Shown here: piece after piece, positions 1 through 7,521 of the stretch
Layout of the letters: every line of letters begins with the position of its first letter
How positions within the stretch are numbered: the stretch's first letter is position 1
Assembly: GCA_039908535.1 (NCBI GenBank)
Contig: JAMOAW010000039.1
Coordinates: forward strand, 1 to 22,032
Length of the DNA stretch: 22,032 bases
From: JAMOAW01 sp039908535
GTDB taxonomy: Bacteria > Pseudomonadota > Magnetococcia > Magnetococcales > JADFZT01
Direction of reading: 5' to 3'
Notes under the pieces: generated by a model
Seen by the model: only the letters and a program-made list of their open reading frames with translations
Database searches by the model: none
What the model was told of the DNA's origin: nothing
Program-made: the position numbers and the translations under genes

Positions 1-330
1 AACGGCACGGGCACTATTGACGGTTCCAATTTGACCGCCATCAATGGTACGACGACCGAGATTTTGCAGGCGTTGACGGATATGGCGACCGATCCGACCA
101 ACTTTAACTCGACCCTGACGGCTGGGGCCGAGACGGCGACGAACATCAGCACCTTGGCGGGTAGCAATGGCACGGGCACCATTGACGGTTCCAATTTGAC
201 CGCCATCAATGGTACGGTGGCTGCTGTATTGCAGGCCTTGACGGACATGACGACGGATCCCACCAGCTTTAATTCGACACTGACGGATGCTTCGGTTTCA
301 GTGGCGAATGCCAATTTGGTGGATGCAGCG
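1..330 (+). repeat. 165-bp in-frame tandem repeat in the exported protein
   Basis: Unit 1 (1-165) and unit 2 (from 166) both begin NGTGTIDGSNLTAINGT, and their first ~50 bases are almost identical. The unit is 55 codons. Unit 2 drifts after about 40 residues and leads into five or more diverged units down to about base 1100 that keep only the protein pattern. The array probably continues upstream of the window. Confidence 0.85.
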
Positions 331-2235
331 ACCACTGGCGTGATTACTGCGACCATCACCGAAACGGCTGCCGCCACCTTGATTACCTTGACCGGGAGTG
401 GCAATGCCTACACCATCACCGTGACGGATGCGTCGGTTGCTGCTGCCGATCTGAATACGATTGATGCTGCCACGACGATTGCGGTGAACGCCATAGTGGT
501 CTCTACGCTTACTGGGACGGCATCGGCTGTCGTTACAGCTTTAGGATCAACGGGTATCGTTACGTCATCGTCTTACGCGGTAACGCTTTCAGCGGGTTCG
601 GCGGCGGCCGCTGATTTAATCACGATTGACAACGATACATCGGGAAATGTGAATGCCTCTTTGGTCTCCACGATCACGGGTACGGTGGCAAATGTTCTTA
701 GCGTTATTAACTCGGCAGGCATTACCACTGCTGCAACATATAACGTGACGCTAGCCGCCGGGACAACGACGGCTACTGATTTGATTGCGATCGATAGTGA
801 TAATGGTGTGGGAACGGTGGATGCCACGTTGATTACGTCGATTACTGGAACAGCAGCAGATCTTGCAACCGTCTTTTCTACAATTACTGGCGTTGGTTCG
901 GCTAATGTAACGATTACAGATGCCGTTTCAATTGCGAATGTGCATGCGATTGACCTTTTGACCACCGGGATGGTCACGGTGACGACTGTTTCTGATTCTG
1001 GTTCCAATGTGGATTCGAATATTGCTGATCTCCATTCGGCAGGTGTGACCGCTTCTGCGGTTACCATATCCTCTGGTTCTGCGGTTTTAGATGTTTCGGA
1101 GGCCACTGGTTTGGTCTTTACACAATCTGGTGGTACGGTCACTATTTTGGACACGGCTACCAATATTCAGAATGGTATTGCGGCCATCGTGGCATCTCAG
1201 ATCACAACAGTTGATTCATCGGATGATACGGTCTCTTTAACAAAGACCCAGGCCGATTCATTAAGGAGTGCATCTGTGCATTTTGATAGCTCGGATGCCC
1301 TGACCATTACTGGATCTACGGGTGCGACTTTGGCTGGATTGACTTTCTCTAATTACAACCAAACGGCCCTTGGTGGGACGAGTAGTGTGATTTTGGATGC
1401 CAGCAATGATTCGGTTTCTTTGACTTACTCTCAGGCCAGTAGTGCGTTATCGGCTGGTGTTGCTTTCCACTCTGGGGATGCTCTGATCGTGAGTGGTGTG
1501 GGTTCTCAGTTGGTTGGATTGGCGACATCTTTTACCAATACTGTTTCACAGAGCGTGAATATTGACAACCTTGGTGGCCCGGATATAACGTTTAACGCTT
1601 CAGATGATGCCGCCACGTTGAGTTCATTTACGCAATACTCAAATCTTTTGACAGCTAGTGTTCTTTTCGACACTTCCGACGTGATCACCTATACGGGTTC
1701 TGGTGTCGTTTCTTTGTCTGGTGTCGGTGGAGCAGACCATTACAACTATTTTGTAACGGGTGATAGTACGATAACGGGTGGTGCTGGCAGCGATAATATG
1801 CAAAATTTGTTGGGTAGTGTGATTAACTTTACCGGTGGTGCTGGGGCCGATGATATGAAAGGTGGGACAGGCGGTACGGGAACGGATACGTTTATTTTTC
1901 ATGATGGCGATACCGGTGCTTACAACGCAAGTGTCACAAATGCGACAACAGCTTTGGCGAATGGTGTAGATGTCATACGTGATTTTGGCACTGGTGATCA
2001 TATTGATCTGTCGAATATTACTGGTTTAACCAGTGCTGCGGCGATTTCGGCAGATGCCGATGGTATTGGTGTGGCCCAAAACGAAATCTATTTGCAATCG
2101 GTAAATTCTGGAGCAGATACCCTGGTCTTGATCAATACCAGTGGTGGGGTGACAGGGGCGTTGACCGATTTTGATGTGGCTATTTATGTCACGGGTACGA
2201 ATGTGGATCATATCAATGATTTTATTCTTCCCTGA
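1..2235 (+). CDS. Large repetitive RTX-like secreted/surface protein, 3' part (5' end outside window)
   Basis: The frame is open from base 1, so the N-terminus lies upstream; the first internal Met is at 31. The visible 744 residues are rich in Thr, Ala, Ser, Gly and Asp and nearly lack Cys and Lys, as is typical of exported bacterial adhesins. The first two thirds are tandem 48-55-residue units with a core like ITGT..A.VL and A.DL..ID. Three units of a second type follow (DASNDSVSLT-like starts). The C-terminus has glycine/aspartate RTX-like motifs (GGAGSD, GGAGADDMKGG, GTDTFIF), then VDVIRDFGTGDHIDLSNITG, the layout of type I secretion substrates with an uncleaved C-terminal signal. By family, it would be exported by an ABC/MFP/TolC channel and fold with calcium outside the cell. 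No transporter gene is in view. Adhesin, S-layer-like protein or RTX enzyme fragment cannot be told apart. Confidence 0.8.
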   Translation, partial: NGTGTIDGSNLTAINGTTTEILQALTDMATDPTNFNSTLTAGAETATNISTLAGSNGTGTIDGSNLTAINGTVAAVLQALTDMTTDPTSFNSTLTDASVSVANANLVDAATTGVITATITETAAATLITLTGSGNAYTITVTDASVAAADLNTIDAATTIAVNAIVVSTLTGTASAVVTALGSTGIVTSSSYAVTLSAGSAAAADLITIDNDTSGNVNASLVSTITGTVANVLSVINSAGITTAATYNVTLAAGTTTATDLIAIDSDNGVGTVDATLITSITGTAADLATVFSTITGVGSANVTITDAVSIANVHAIDLLTTGMVTVTTVSDSGSNVDSNIADLHSAGVTASAVTISSGSAVLDVSEATGLVFTQSGGTVTILDTATNIQNGIAAIVASQITTVDSSDDTVSLTKTQADSLRSASVHFDSSDALTITGSTGATLAGLTFSNYNQTALGGTSSVILDASNDSVSLTYSQASSALSAGVAFHSGDALIVSGVGSQLVGLATSFTNTVSQSVNIDNLGGPDITFNASDDAATLSSFTQYSNLLTASVLFDTSDVITYTGSGVVSLSGVGGADHYNYFVTGDSTITGGAGSDNMQNLLGSVINFTGGAGADDMKGGTGGTGTDTFIFHDGDTGAYNASVTNATTALANGVDVIRDFGTGDHIDLSNITGLTSAAAISADADGIGVAQNEIYLQSVNSGADTLVLINTSGGVTGALTDFDVAIYVTGTNVDHINDFILP
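1207..1720 (+). repeat. Second, diverged protein repeat type (three units)
   Basis: Three units start near 1207, 1387 and 1588 with (D/N)(S/A)S(D/N)D(T/S/A)(V/A)(S/T)L. Each continues to a segment like S(A/V).F.(S/T)(S/G)D.(I/L)...G. Spacing is 180 and 201 bases. They lie between the ITGT-type units and the RTX-like C-terminus. Identity is protein-level only, so these are old repeats. Confidence 0.6.
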
Positions 2236-2265
2236 TTTTAGCCGATCGTTTTTATGAGGCATTTT

Positions 2266-2301
2266 CACAGGCCCGGAGTCTATTCGGGCCTGTGTTTTTT
2301 T
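2266..2301 (+). terminator. Rho-independent terminator of the exported-protein gene
   Basis: A perfect 10-bp stem (CACAGGCCCG / CGGGCCTGTG) with a 9-nt loop is followed directly by seven T residues. It begins 31 bases after the stop codon. Confidence 0.93.
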
Positions 2302-2355
2302 AGGTGTTACCACACGTAACCGTGGTCGTCTGTTTTTTGATTTTATGATTTTAAA

Positions 2356-2652
2356 CTAGACTTTAGAGTCATGCCTCCTCCTTTGAGGTCGAACGGTCTC
2401 GGCGATCGAAAGATGATCATTTGGCAGTTGAAATATTCGTGACTTTGGGTTCCACCAGTCGCGAACTCTAACCTTGGTGAATAGTTTTTGCAGTCCAAGC
2501 CAGACAATTTCAGCAGTGAGAGGTTGTTTGGAACGCCAAGGGGCGATGTTGGCAAGTTGCATGACTTGTGGATCAGCCAAGAGAGTCAACAGTTGAGGTA
2601 GAGCGAAGAAGAGAATCTGATCGCGAAAGTCGCGCAAGTAATGGTATGGCAT
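2356..2652 (-). CDS. Unrecognised 98-residue reading frame abutting element A1
   Basis: This reading frame has no family I recognise. The N-terminal half has a hydrophobic helix-like stretch (ILFFALPQLLTLLADPQV) and the C-terminus is very basic (RPQRRRHDSK). Its ATG is only three bases from the edge of repeat element A1, so the true 5' part may have been removed or displaced by that element; alternatively it is not a gene. No clear ribosome binding site is visible, because the upstream bases are repeat sequence. It lies between the terminator of the exported-protein gene and a broken Fic gene, so a decayed accessory gene is plausible. Confidence 0.3.
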   Translation of the reverse strand: MPYHYLRDFRDQILFFALPQLLTLLADPQVMQLANIAPWRSKQPLTAEIVWLGLQKLFTKVRVRDWWNPKSRIFQLPNDHLSIAETVRPQRRRHDSKV

Positions 2653-2654
2653 GA

Positions 2655-2823
2655 TGATTTATGTATCGGAAAAATAAAAATCAAGACCTTGGGGGGGCGG
2701 AGAACCGCCCCCCAATTCCCCCCACCCTTTTTTTTTAATTCTTAAAAAAAAGAGGGGGTCTGGGGGATTCATCCCCCCAGGGTTTGGCCTTTGATTTTTT
2801 TTTGCCCGAAGGGCATCATGTTC
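2655..2823 (-). mobile_element. Composite palindromic repeat element A1 (MITE-like)
   Basis: This ~168-bp element matches A2 (19033-19199) along its whole length, from TGATTTATGTATC to the hairpin GCCCGAAGGGC and GGCATCATGTT. It has two G/C hairpins in inverted orientation: TTGGGGGGGCGG..CCGCCCCCCAA (2689-2715) and CTGGGGGAT..ATCCCCCCAG (2760-2780). They are separated by a T-run/A-run palindrome (about 2728-2750). The two halves are inverted copies of one module, so the whole element can fold as a large stem with smaller hairpins on it. It encodes no transposase. Its right end joins Fic coding sequence at about 2821, truncating that gene. Strand is arbitrary. Confidence 0.85.
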
Positions 2824-3219
2824 TTCCAGTTCGGCCTGAATCTCGATCATGTGGTTAGTTGTCAGCAAGCCAGTCCGTTGAATATATTCATAACCGAGGC
2901 GCAATGCTTGGCGATAACGCAATACCTCCTTGGCTGCTGGGTTGTTTGACGCATCAGGCGATGTTTCGAATTTGAACAATTCGTCGTGGGTGGTGACTAT
3001 GTTTTCTATTTCGGAACTATCCTTCGCCTCTTGCAACCCCAGAGTGTTGATGAGAATGGCTTGATTGGGAATGGAAGCCGCCACACCTTTGAGTTCGGCT
3101 AATTGCCGACTACTACTGGCCAACTTTTTCAGAATGGTTGGCGTATCGAAACGTCCAGCTTCCAAACGTTCAAGGGGTGCAAGAGTCGTCATCTGAAACT
3201 TTCTCATGGAAAGCGACAT
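2821..3219 (-). pseudogene. Fic family protein, N-terminal fragment truncated by element A1
   Basis: The first ~133 residues match the Fic N-terminal domain that precedes the FIC fold: TTLAPLERL, then PNQAILINTLGLQEAKDSSE, then AAKEVLRYRQAL and TTNHMIEIQAELEE. The segment SSEIEN (68-73) fits the inhibitory helix motif (S/T)xxxE(G/N) of self-inhibited Fic AMP-transferases. The catalytic HPFx(D/E)GNGR motif and everything after residue 133 are missing. The frame instead runs into element A1 and adds about 50 repeat-encoded residues to a stop at 2659. Full-length relatives are about 370 residues, so AMP-transfer activity is almost certainly lost. The start could be 3219, 3207 or 3192; none has a strong ribosome binding site. 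Confidence 0.85.
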
Positions 3220-3233
3220 GTATAAAAAAATTG

Positions 3234-3271
3234 ATTTTCTATATATATCACGAGTGAAATGTATAGAAAAT
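3234..3271. promoter_or_regulatory. AT-rich inverted repeat upstream of the fic remnant
   Basis: ATTTTCTATATAT (3234-3246) pairs with ATGTATAGAAAAT (3259-3271), 12 of 13 positions complementary, across a 12-bp spacer. It lies 15 bases upstream of the fic start in very AT-rich DNA that probably includes its promoter. The symmetry suggests an operator for a dimeric repressor or a transcript hairpin. The regulator is unknown. Confidence 0.4.
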
Positions 3272-3301
3272 GAAAATTTGTATATATATATTTATCCATG
3301 G

Positions 3302-3556
3302 TCACATTGCATCTTCTTCAATCATTGATTTTCCATTATTTTTTTTCATCATCGCCTCTGTGGCCTTCTCCATGGCGGCCCGCACAGGATCCAGATCAAG
3401 ACGTGCATAAATGGCAGTAGCCTGTTGACTGTGGTGCCCCAGACTTTTGCCGATTATTGGCAGTGATGCCCCGGTGATGGCTTGCCATGATCCCATTGTG
3501 CGGCTGGACTTTGTGTTGCGTTGGTCTTTTCCAAACAAAGAAGGCATTTTGTCCAA
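3302..3556 (-). pseudogene. Tyrosine recombinase (integrase) C-terminal remnant
   Basis: The 84-residue frame has the final third of a phage-type tyrosine recombinase: SSRTMGSWQAITGASLPIIG, then KSLGHHSQQATAIYARLDLD and PVRAAMEKA. LGHHSQQ carries the conserved LGH box, and TAIYARL holds the nucleophilic Tyr. The catalytic domain before the RRT-like motif and the DNA-binding arm are absent; upstream bases show only degenerate frame-shifted traces (WKRPTQHK in another frame). It cannot be an active enzyme. Its place at the 3' edge of the restriction island suggests the island, or part of it, arrived on an integrative element. Confidence 0.8.
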
Positions 3557-3643
3557 AGTCCAATGTTCTTATTTTGTCAGCTATTGGCGAATTAAGAAAG
3601 ACAATTTCAAGCCAGGAATTCCATGATATACATGGTAGAGTTA

Positions 3644-5257
3644 TCAACCCAGTGGTAAAGGAGGTAAGCCAAGCTCCTCAAGGAAACCGTTGTGCTTTTT
3701 CGTGGCGGCTACAATCTCCTTTTCCAATACCACAAGCTCATTATTTACCATGTCAAGATCAATCTCTTCCTCCGACTTGGCCGTGCTGACGTAACGAGAG
3801 ATATTCAGGTTGAAGTCGTTCTTCTCGATCTCCGCCATCTCCACCCGTCTGGCAAAGCGCTCTTCTTCCTTTCTGAATTGGTAGGTTTCGACAATCTTGT
3901 CGATATGCTCCGGCAGGAGCTGATTTTGCCGCTTGCCCTTCTCGAAATGTTCACTGGCATTGATGAAAAGCACGTCGTCCGGTTTTTTGCACTTTTTCAG
4001 CACCAGGATGCAGACCGGTATCCCCGTGGAGAAAAAAAGATTGGCAGGTAGGCCGATCACGGTATCGATATGGCCGTCTTTGAGGAGCTTGGTGCGGATG
4101 TGGCTCTCGACGCCGCCGCGGAACAGCACGCCGTGGGGCAGAATGATCGCCATGACGCCCTCCTCACTGAGGAAATGAAGGCCGTGCAGCAGGAAGGCGA
4201 AATCGGCGGCGGATTTGGGTGCCAGGCCGTGGCTTTTGAAACGGAAGTCTTTGCCCAGCTCTTCGGTGGGGTCCCAGCGGTAGCTGAACGGCGGATTGGC
4301 GACTACGGCATCGCATTTGAGTTTTTTTGCCGGGTTCATCTCGCTGAGCATCTCCCAGTCGTTGGTTAGGGAGTCGCCGTGATGGATATGGAACTCGCTG
4401 TCCTTCACTCCATGCAAAAGCATATTCATGCGGGCCAGGTTGTAGGTGGTGATGTTTTTTTCCTGGCCGTAAATCATGCCGATGCCGTGCGGCCCCATCT
4501 GGTTGCGCACGTTAAGCAGCAGCGAGCCGGAACCGCAGGCGAAGTCGAGCACGCAACTGAGCCTCTTTTTTTTGCCAGTGGCGGGCTCCTGGCTGTCCAG
4601 TGTGACGATGCGCGAGAGGATGGTGGAGATCGTTTGCGGGGTGTAGAACTCCCCGGCCTTTTTGCCAGAGCCAGCGGCAAACTGGCCGATCAGATACTCG
4701 TAGGCATCGCCGAGGATGTCGCTGTCGGTGGAAAACTGGGCGATCCCTTCAGCGATCTTGGTGATGATGGTGCAGAGTTTCTTGTTGCGGTCGGCGGGGA
4801 TTCTGCCCAACTTCTCCGAGTTGAGGTTGATCTCGGAAAAGAGACCCTGGAAGGTGCTGGCAAAGGATTCGTTCTCGATATATTTAAAGCCCCGCTCCAG
4901 GGTTTGCAGCAGCTCGGCATTCTGGGTGCGGGCACGCTCGTTGATGCTGCTCCAGAGATAGTCGGGGTGGATGCAATAGTGTATTTTGCGGCGCATCTGC
5001 TTTTCGAGGGCGGGAATATCTTCGGCATTGTCTGCGTACCATACCGACAGCGGCGCACGGCGGTCGTCCTCTTTCAGCCTGGGATAGTCCGGCCCCAGCT
5101 CTTTCTGGACTGCGGCCTCGTAGTTGTCCGAAAGGTAGCGCAGGAACAGGAACGACAGCATGTAGTCGCGGAAGTCGTCGGCGTTCATCGCGCCGCGCAG
5201 GTCGTCGGCGATGGCCCAGAGGGTCTTGCCTAGTTGGTTGAGTTGGTCTTTGGTCAT
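3644..5257 (-). CDS. hsdM: Type I restriction-modification DNA methyltransferase subunit M
   Basis: HsdM transfers a methyl group from S-adenosylmethionine to adenine in the bipartite site chosen by HsdS; M2S methylates and R2M2S restricts. The 537 residues are full length. The N-terminal helical domain begins LNQLGKTLWAIADDLRG. AGEFYTPQTI (201-210), the SAM-binding motif DFACGSGS (238-245) and the N6-adenine catalytic motif NPPF (321-324) are intact. The C-terminal helices that contact HsdS follow. The ATG at 5257 has only a weak upstream GAGAG. It lies downstream of hsdR and hsdS in transcription order, separated from them by four accessory genes and element B1, an unusual order since hsdM usually precedes hsdS. 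GC is clearly higher than in the genes after 12400, consistent with transfer. Confidence 0.97.
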   Translation of the reverse strand: MTKDQLNQLGKTLWAIADDLRGAMNADDFRDYMLSFLFLRYLSDNYEAAVQKELGPDYPRLKEDDRRAPLSVWYADNAEDIPALEKQMRRKIHYCIHPDYLWSSINERARTQNAELLQTLERGFKYIENESFASTFQGLFSEINLNSEKLGRIPADRNKKLCTIITKIAEGIAQFSTDSDILGDAYEYLIGQFAAGSGKKAGEFYTPQTISTILSRIVTLDSQEPATGKKKRLSCVLDFACGSGSLLLNVRNQMGPHGIGMIYGQEKNITTYNLARMNMLLHGVKDSEFHIHHGDSLTNDWEMLSEMNPAKKLKCDAVVANPPFSYRWDPTEELGKDFRFKSHGLAPKSAADFAFLLHGLHFLSEEGVMAIILPHGVLFRGGVESHIRTKLLKDGHIDTVIGLPANLFFSTGIPVCILVLKKCKKPDDVLFINASEHFEKGKRQNQLLPEHIDKIVETYQFRKEEERFARRVEMAEIEKNDFNLNISRYVSTAKSEEEIDLDMVNNELVVLEKEIVAATKKHNGFLEELGLPPLPLG

Positions 5258-5294
5258 GCGCTCACACTCTCTTGTCGCGGTTCCGGGAAGGGTT

Positions 5295-5454
5295 GTTCAT
5301 ATATTAATAAAAAAAAGGGGTCTGGGGGATTGCCCCCAGGGTTTTGTTTTTGATTTTGCTTTTGAATTCGGTTTTGCTTTCTTCAAATAGCAGGGGGATT
5401 GGGGGATGCAATCCCCCAAGGTCTTGTTTTTGATTTTTTTATCTGAACGGTTAC
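5295..5454 (+). mobile_element. Composite palindromic repeat element B1 (MITE-like)
   Basis: This ~160-bp element is the reverse complement of B2 at the window end. It runs from GTTCATATATTAAT to ATCTGAACGGTTAC; the termini GTTCATATA and (reversed) GTTCAGATA form short imperfect inverted repeats. Two hairpin modules lie in direct orientation: CTGGGGGATTGCCCCCAG, and TTGGGGGATGCAATCCCCCAA. Each is followed by a GGT(T/C)TTG(T/A)TTTTGATTTT tail. No protein is encoded. It lies between the ATPase remnant and the hsdM start, and the upstream frame reads into it. The GGTTAC at its right end is also present in B2, so it probably belongs to the element. Confidence 0.85.
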
Positions 5455-5824
5455 CCGGGAAGAGTTCCGGGTTGAACCGGTAATTGTTCATAAAATCCCG
5501 CAGGATCTTGCGGAAGTATTCCTTGTTCTCCGGCAGCATCTCCTGAGGCTCAAATTCCCATGGCTGAACAGTTGGATCATGCGCTCACGGAGTATGCCGT
5601 CTGCATCGTCGCTGAATTGCTGAATACATAGAGGGTGTCGCGGGTTGTCTCTTCATTGCCCTCATCATCTTCGACAGTTTTTTTGCCCAATTCCTTGAAG
5701 AGCATGGAGAGGCGCGTTTTGCCTGTGCCGTTGAAGGCAAAGAGTAGGAGATACATTTTGCCATCCCATCATGCAGATGCCGGGCCAGTTCGTCCAGGCT
5801 GGTAAAGGTTTTGGGGGCAGTCAT
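5455..5824 (-). pseudogene. AAA-type ATPase, decayed by frameshifts and deletion
   Basis: The ATG at 5824 overlaps the rhuM stop (ATGA), which implies a once coupled gene. The first 22 residues (TAPKTFTSLDELARHLHDGM) are in one frame. A frameshift near 5765 moves to the frame encoding YLLLFAFNGTGKTRLSMLF, an intact Walker A motif (GTGKT), then KELGKKTVEDD and TTRDTLY, to a stop at 5577. A third piece in a different frame (EPQEMLPENKEYFRKILRDF and FNPELFPGN) runs into element B1. No Walker B or later ATPase region is seen, so a large internal deletion has also occurred. Similar ATPase genes accompany type I restriction loci in my recollection; the original function is unknown. Confidence 0.7.
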
Positions 5825-6837
5825 GACGCTCTCCCTTTGCGATTTTTGATCCTGCTCTCCAACGCCTTCAGTTCGGCCTCGTCCTGGGCATCCGCCGCTT
5901 GCGCCTCCTGGGTTTTGCGGTGCTGGTCGTAATCTTGAAACTGCCTGCCGACCTGCTGTTCCATGTGGGCATGGCTGATGGAACCGGCGTTCGTCAACAG
6001 GGGAAAGCCGTTGGTGGTGATGATCTGCCCCACATTATCCCGCCAGAACTCCATGGAGGTCTGGGTCTGACGCTTGGCGCGCAACTCGGCTGTTTCCAGG
6101 AAGATGACCACCAACCGATTGAGGGTGTCGATCTCCTCTTCAGTCAGGTAGTTCTTGGCGATGAGGATATCCTGTTTGCGCACCATCGCCCCCTTCCAAT
6201 TAAGCAGGCCAAAGTGGGGATCGGCGGGATTGGCTCGTGCGCTGACCAGTTCGGCGGCGGTCTGCCCGGTGACGGCATAGAGCAGTAAATTTTGCACGGT
6301 GGCGAAAAACTGCTGGGTGGCGTGGTCACTCTTGTCGTAGTCGCTGGAGAGCGCGAACAGATCGCGCACCTTCTGATAAAAGCGTTTTTCCGAAGCACGG
6401 ATATCGCGGATGCGCGCCAGCATCTCGTCGAAATAATCGGGGCGACCATCGGGGTTCTTCAGCCGCTCGTCGTCCATCACGAAGCCCTTGCGCAGGTATT
6501 CGCCGAGTACGGTGGAGGCCCAGCGGCGAAACTGCACCCCACGCGGTGAACGCACCCGGTAGCCAACTGCCAAAATGGCGTTGAGATTATAGAGCGTGAC
6601 AGTACGGCGTACTTCACGGGCCCCTTCGGTTTGAACTGCCGAGGATTCCTCGGTAGTTGTTTGCCAATCCAGTTCCCCATCCGCATAGATATGTTTGAGA
6701 TGCAGCCCAACGTTGTCCGTACTGACGTTGAAAAGTTCCGCCATCTCGCGCTGCGTCAGCCAAACGGTTTGACCGTCGGCCCGCAGTTGTATCCGGCTCT
6801 GGCCGTCTTCCGTGGTGTAGAGGATCAGGTCGCTCAT
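5821..6837 (-). CDS. rhuM: RhuM family protein (restriction-island accessory)
   Basis: The 338-residue product matches the RhuM family, named from a Salmonella pathogenicity-island gene and often found between type I restriction genes. The N-terminus holds a winged-helix-like segment (VWLTQREMAELFNVSTDNVG, 25-44). It continues with TLYNLNAILAVGYRVRSPRG (81-100) and RRWAS, then the conserved C-terminal core (NWKGAMVRKQDILIAKNYL, 213-231). The biochemical role of RhuM is not established. I chose the ATG at 6837, which forms an ATGA overlap with the orphan hsdS tail and has GGAGG upstream; an ATG at 6882 would only add 15 residues translated from hsdS-tail DNA. The stop overlaps the start of the decayed ATPase gene. 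It appears intact. Confidence 0.88.
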   Translation of the reverse strand: MSDLILYTTEDGQSRIQLRADGQTVWLTQREMAELFNVSTDNVGLHLKHIYADGELDWQTTTEESSAVQTEGAREVRRTVTLYNLNAILAVGYRVRSPRGVQFRRWASTVLGEYLRKGFVMDDERLKNPDGRPDYFDEMLARIRDIRASEKRFYQKVRDLFALSSDYDKSDHATQQFFATVQNLLLYAVTGQTAAELVSARANPADPHFGLLNWKGAMVRKQDILIAKNYLTEEEIDTLNRLVVIFLETAELRAKRQTQTSMEFWRDNVGQIITTNGFPLLTNAGSISHAHMEQQVGRQFQDYDQHRKTQEAQAADAQDEAELKALESRIKNRKGRAS

Positions 6838-6886
6838 GCCTCCACCGCCTCCGGGTTGGGGAAGAGTTGCTGCATCAGCCATTTGG
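6834..6886 (-). pseudogene. Orphan hsdS 3' tail
   Basis: In the frame ending at the TGA at 6834 the DNA reads TKWLMQQLFPNPEAVEA. LMQQLFP is exactly the motif that ends both conserved regions of the intact HsdS (KKGLMQQLFP). The ATGA overlap with rhuM shows that rhuM once followed an hsdS directly. The rest of that hsdS is gone, and the PIN/antitoxin pair now lies between the full hsdS and this tail. The antitoxin-like gene ends inside it (stop 6875) in another frame. Confidence 0.8.
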
Positions 6887-7090
6887 TTGGTCTAATATCG
6901 ATTTTCTAAGAGCCGTAGCATTTCTACTGATCTCTTCGAGGCTTTCGTCAGCATCTATATTCTGTCTCCATTGGGTATAGTCAAAAGGCTCTCTTTGGAT
7001 AAGGGCTATAAATCTTTCCATTTCAATATCTCCTAAATATTGGGCAAGAATCTGAATGCCTTTTACTCTGATTTCTGTATCGGTTATCAT
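6875..7090 (-). CDS. Small antitoxin-like protein paired with the PIN gene
   Basis: The 71-residue product begins MITDTEIRVKGIQILAQYLG and continues IEMERFIALIQREPFDYTQW. It has no named family that I recognise, but such a small acidic partner with EIR.KG and FDYT.W commonly accompanies PIN-domain genes. Its ATG overlaps the PIN stop (ATGA at 7087-7090), so the two are probably translationally coupled. It is the second gene of the pair, opposite to many vapBC operons where the antitoxin is first. An antitoxin role is inferred from size and position only. The last residues (ILDQPNG) run into the orphan hsdS tail, so its C-terminus may be a product of that junction. Confidence 0.7.
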   Translation of the reverse strand: MITDTEIRVKGIQILAQYLGDIEMERFIALIQREPFDYTQWRQNIDADESLEEISRNATALRKSILDQPNG

Positions 7091-7521
7091 GGAAATATCT
7101 CTCTAATGAAGTCAATGGGGTCTTTCATACGAATGTTGTCAACAACTCCGGCTTTTTTTAAGATGCCACCATCCGTGGTTAAAAAATAGTCGGCATCAGA
7201 CTTAACGGCGCAAGCCAGATGCAGAGCATCAAACTGCTTTAACCCAAGTTGATGGAACGATTTTGCCAGATCAACAACCCCTTCTTCCGCATCCATGTTG
7301 ATACTGGCATAGCGTCTCCATTTTTCAATCTGTTTCAGCCTTTCTCGGAAAGGGTTTTTGCTGTTCTCGTAATCAAGGATATAAGACCAAACCAGTTCAT
7401 ATGTTCCAAGGCGAATTCTTTCCTGTATTTTTAATTTAGCTTCAGTTTCAAGTAATATCTTGATGTTGGACTGGTCATCAAAGGGGCGGTTGAACATGCA
7501 GTTGTCAAGATAAAGCCTCAC
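7087..7521 (-). CDS. PIN-domain ribonuclease, probable toxin
   Basis: The 144-residue protein has the length and motifs of a single PIN domain, a metal-dependent RNase fold. The acidic residues expected at the active site are visible: D6 in YLDNCMFNRPFDD, probably E52 in DYENSKN, D98 in FDALHLACAV, and D117 in YFLTTDGG. The start is GTG at 7521, which overlaps the hsdS stop (GTGA), so translation is probably coupled to hsdS. Codon use is AT-richer than hsdM and hsdR. With the following 71-residue gene it forms a toxin-antitoxin-like pair placed exactly at the hsdS 3' end. The RNA target is unknown. Confidence 0.85.
   Translation of the reverse strand: MRLYLDNCMFNRPFDDQSNIKILLETEAKLKIQERIRLGTYELVWSYILDYENSKNPFRERLKQIEKWRRYASINMDAEEGVVDLAKSFHQLGLKQFDALHLACAVKSDADYFLTTDGGILKKAGVVDNIRMKDPIDFIREIFP

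Noticed and set aside
573..1163. 196-codon frame on the - strand inside the exported-protein gene
   Set aside because: It is the complement of repetitive Thr/Ala/Val codons and has only low-complexity sequence.
3487..3789. 100-codon frame on the + strand across the integrase remnant and hsdM end
   Set aside because: It spans the antisense of two recognisable gene pieces and has no domain of its own.
4379..5233. Long open frame (284 codons) on the + strand opposite hsdM; similar ones opposite hsdR (8974-9828, 9922-10647)
   Set aside because: They mirror GC-rich conserved coding sequence on the other strand; the hsdM and hsdR motifs are unmistakable, and these frames show no recognisable domain.
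5297..5539. 80-codon frame on the - strand as a separate gene
   Set aside because: Its C-terminal half is translated element B1, and its N-terminal half is a shifted fragment of the decayed gene.
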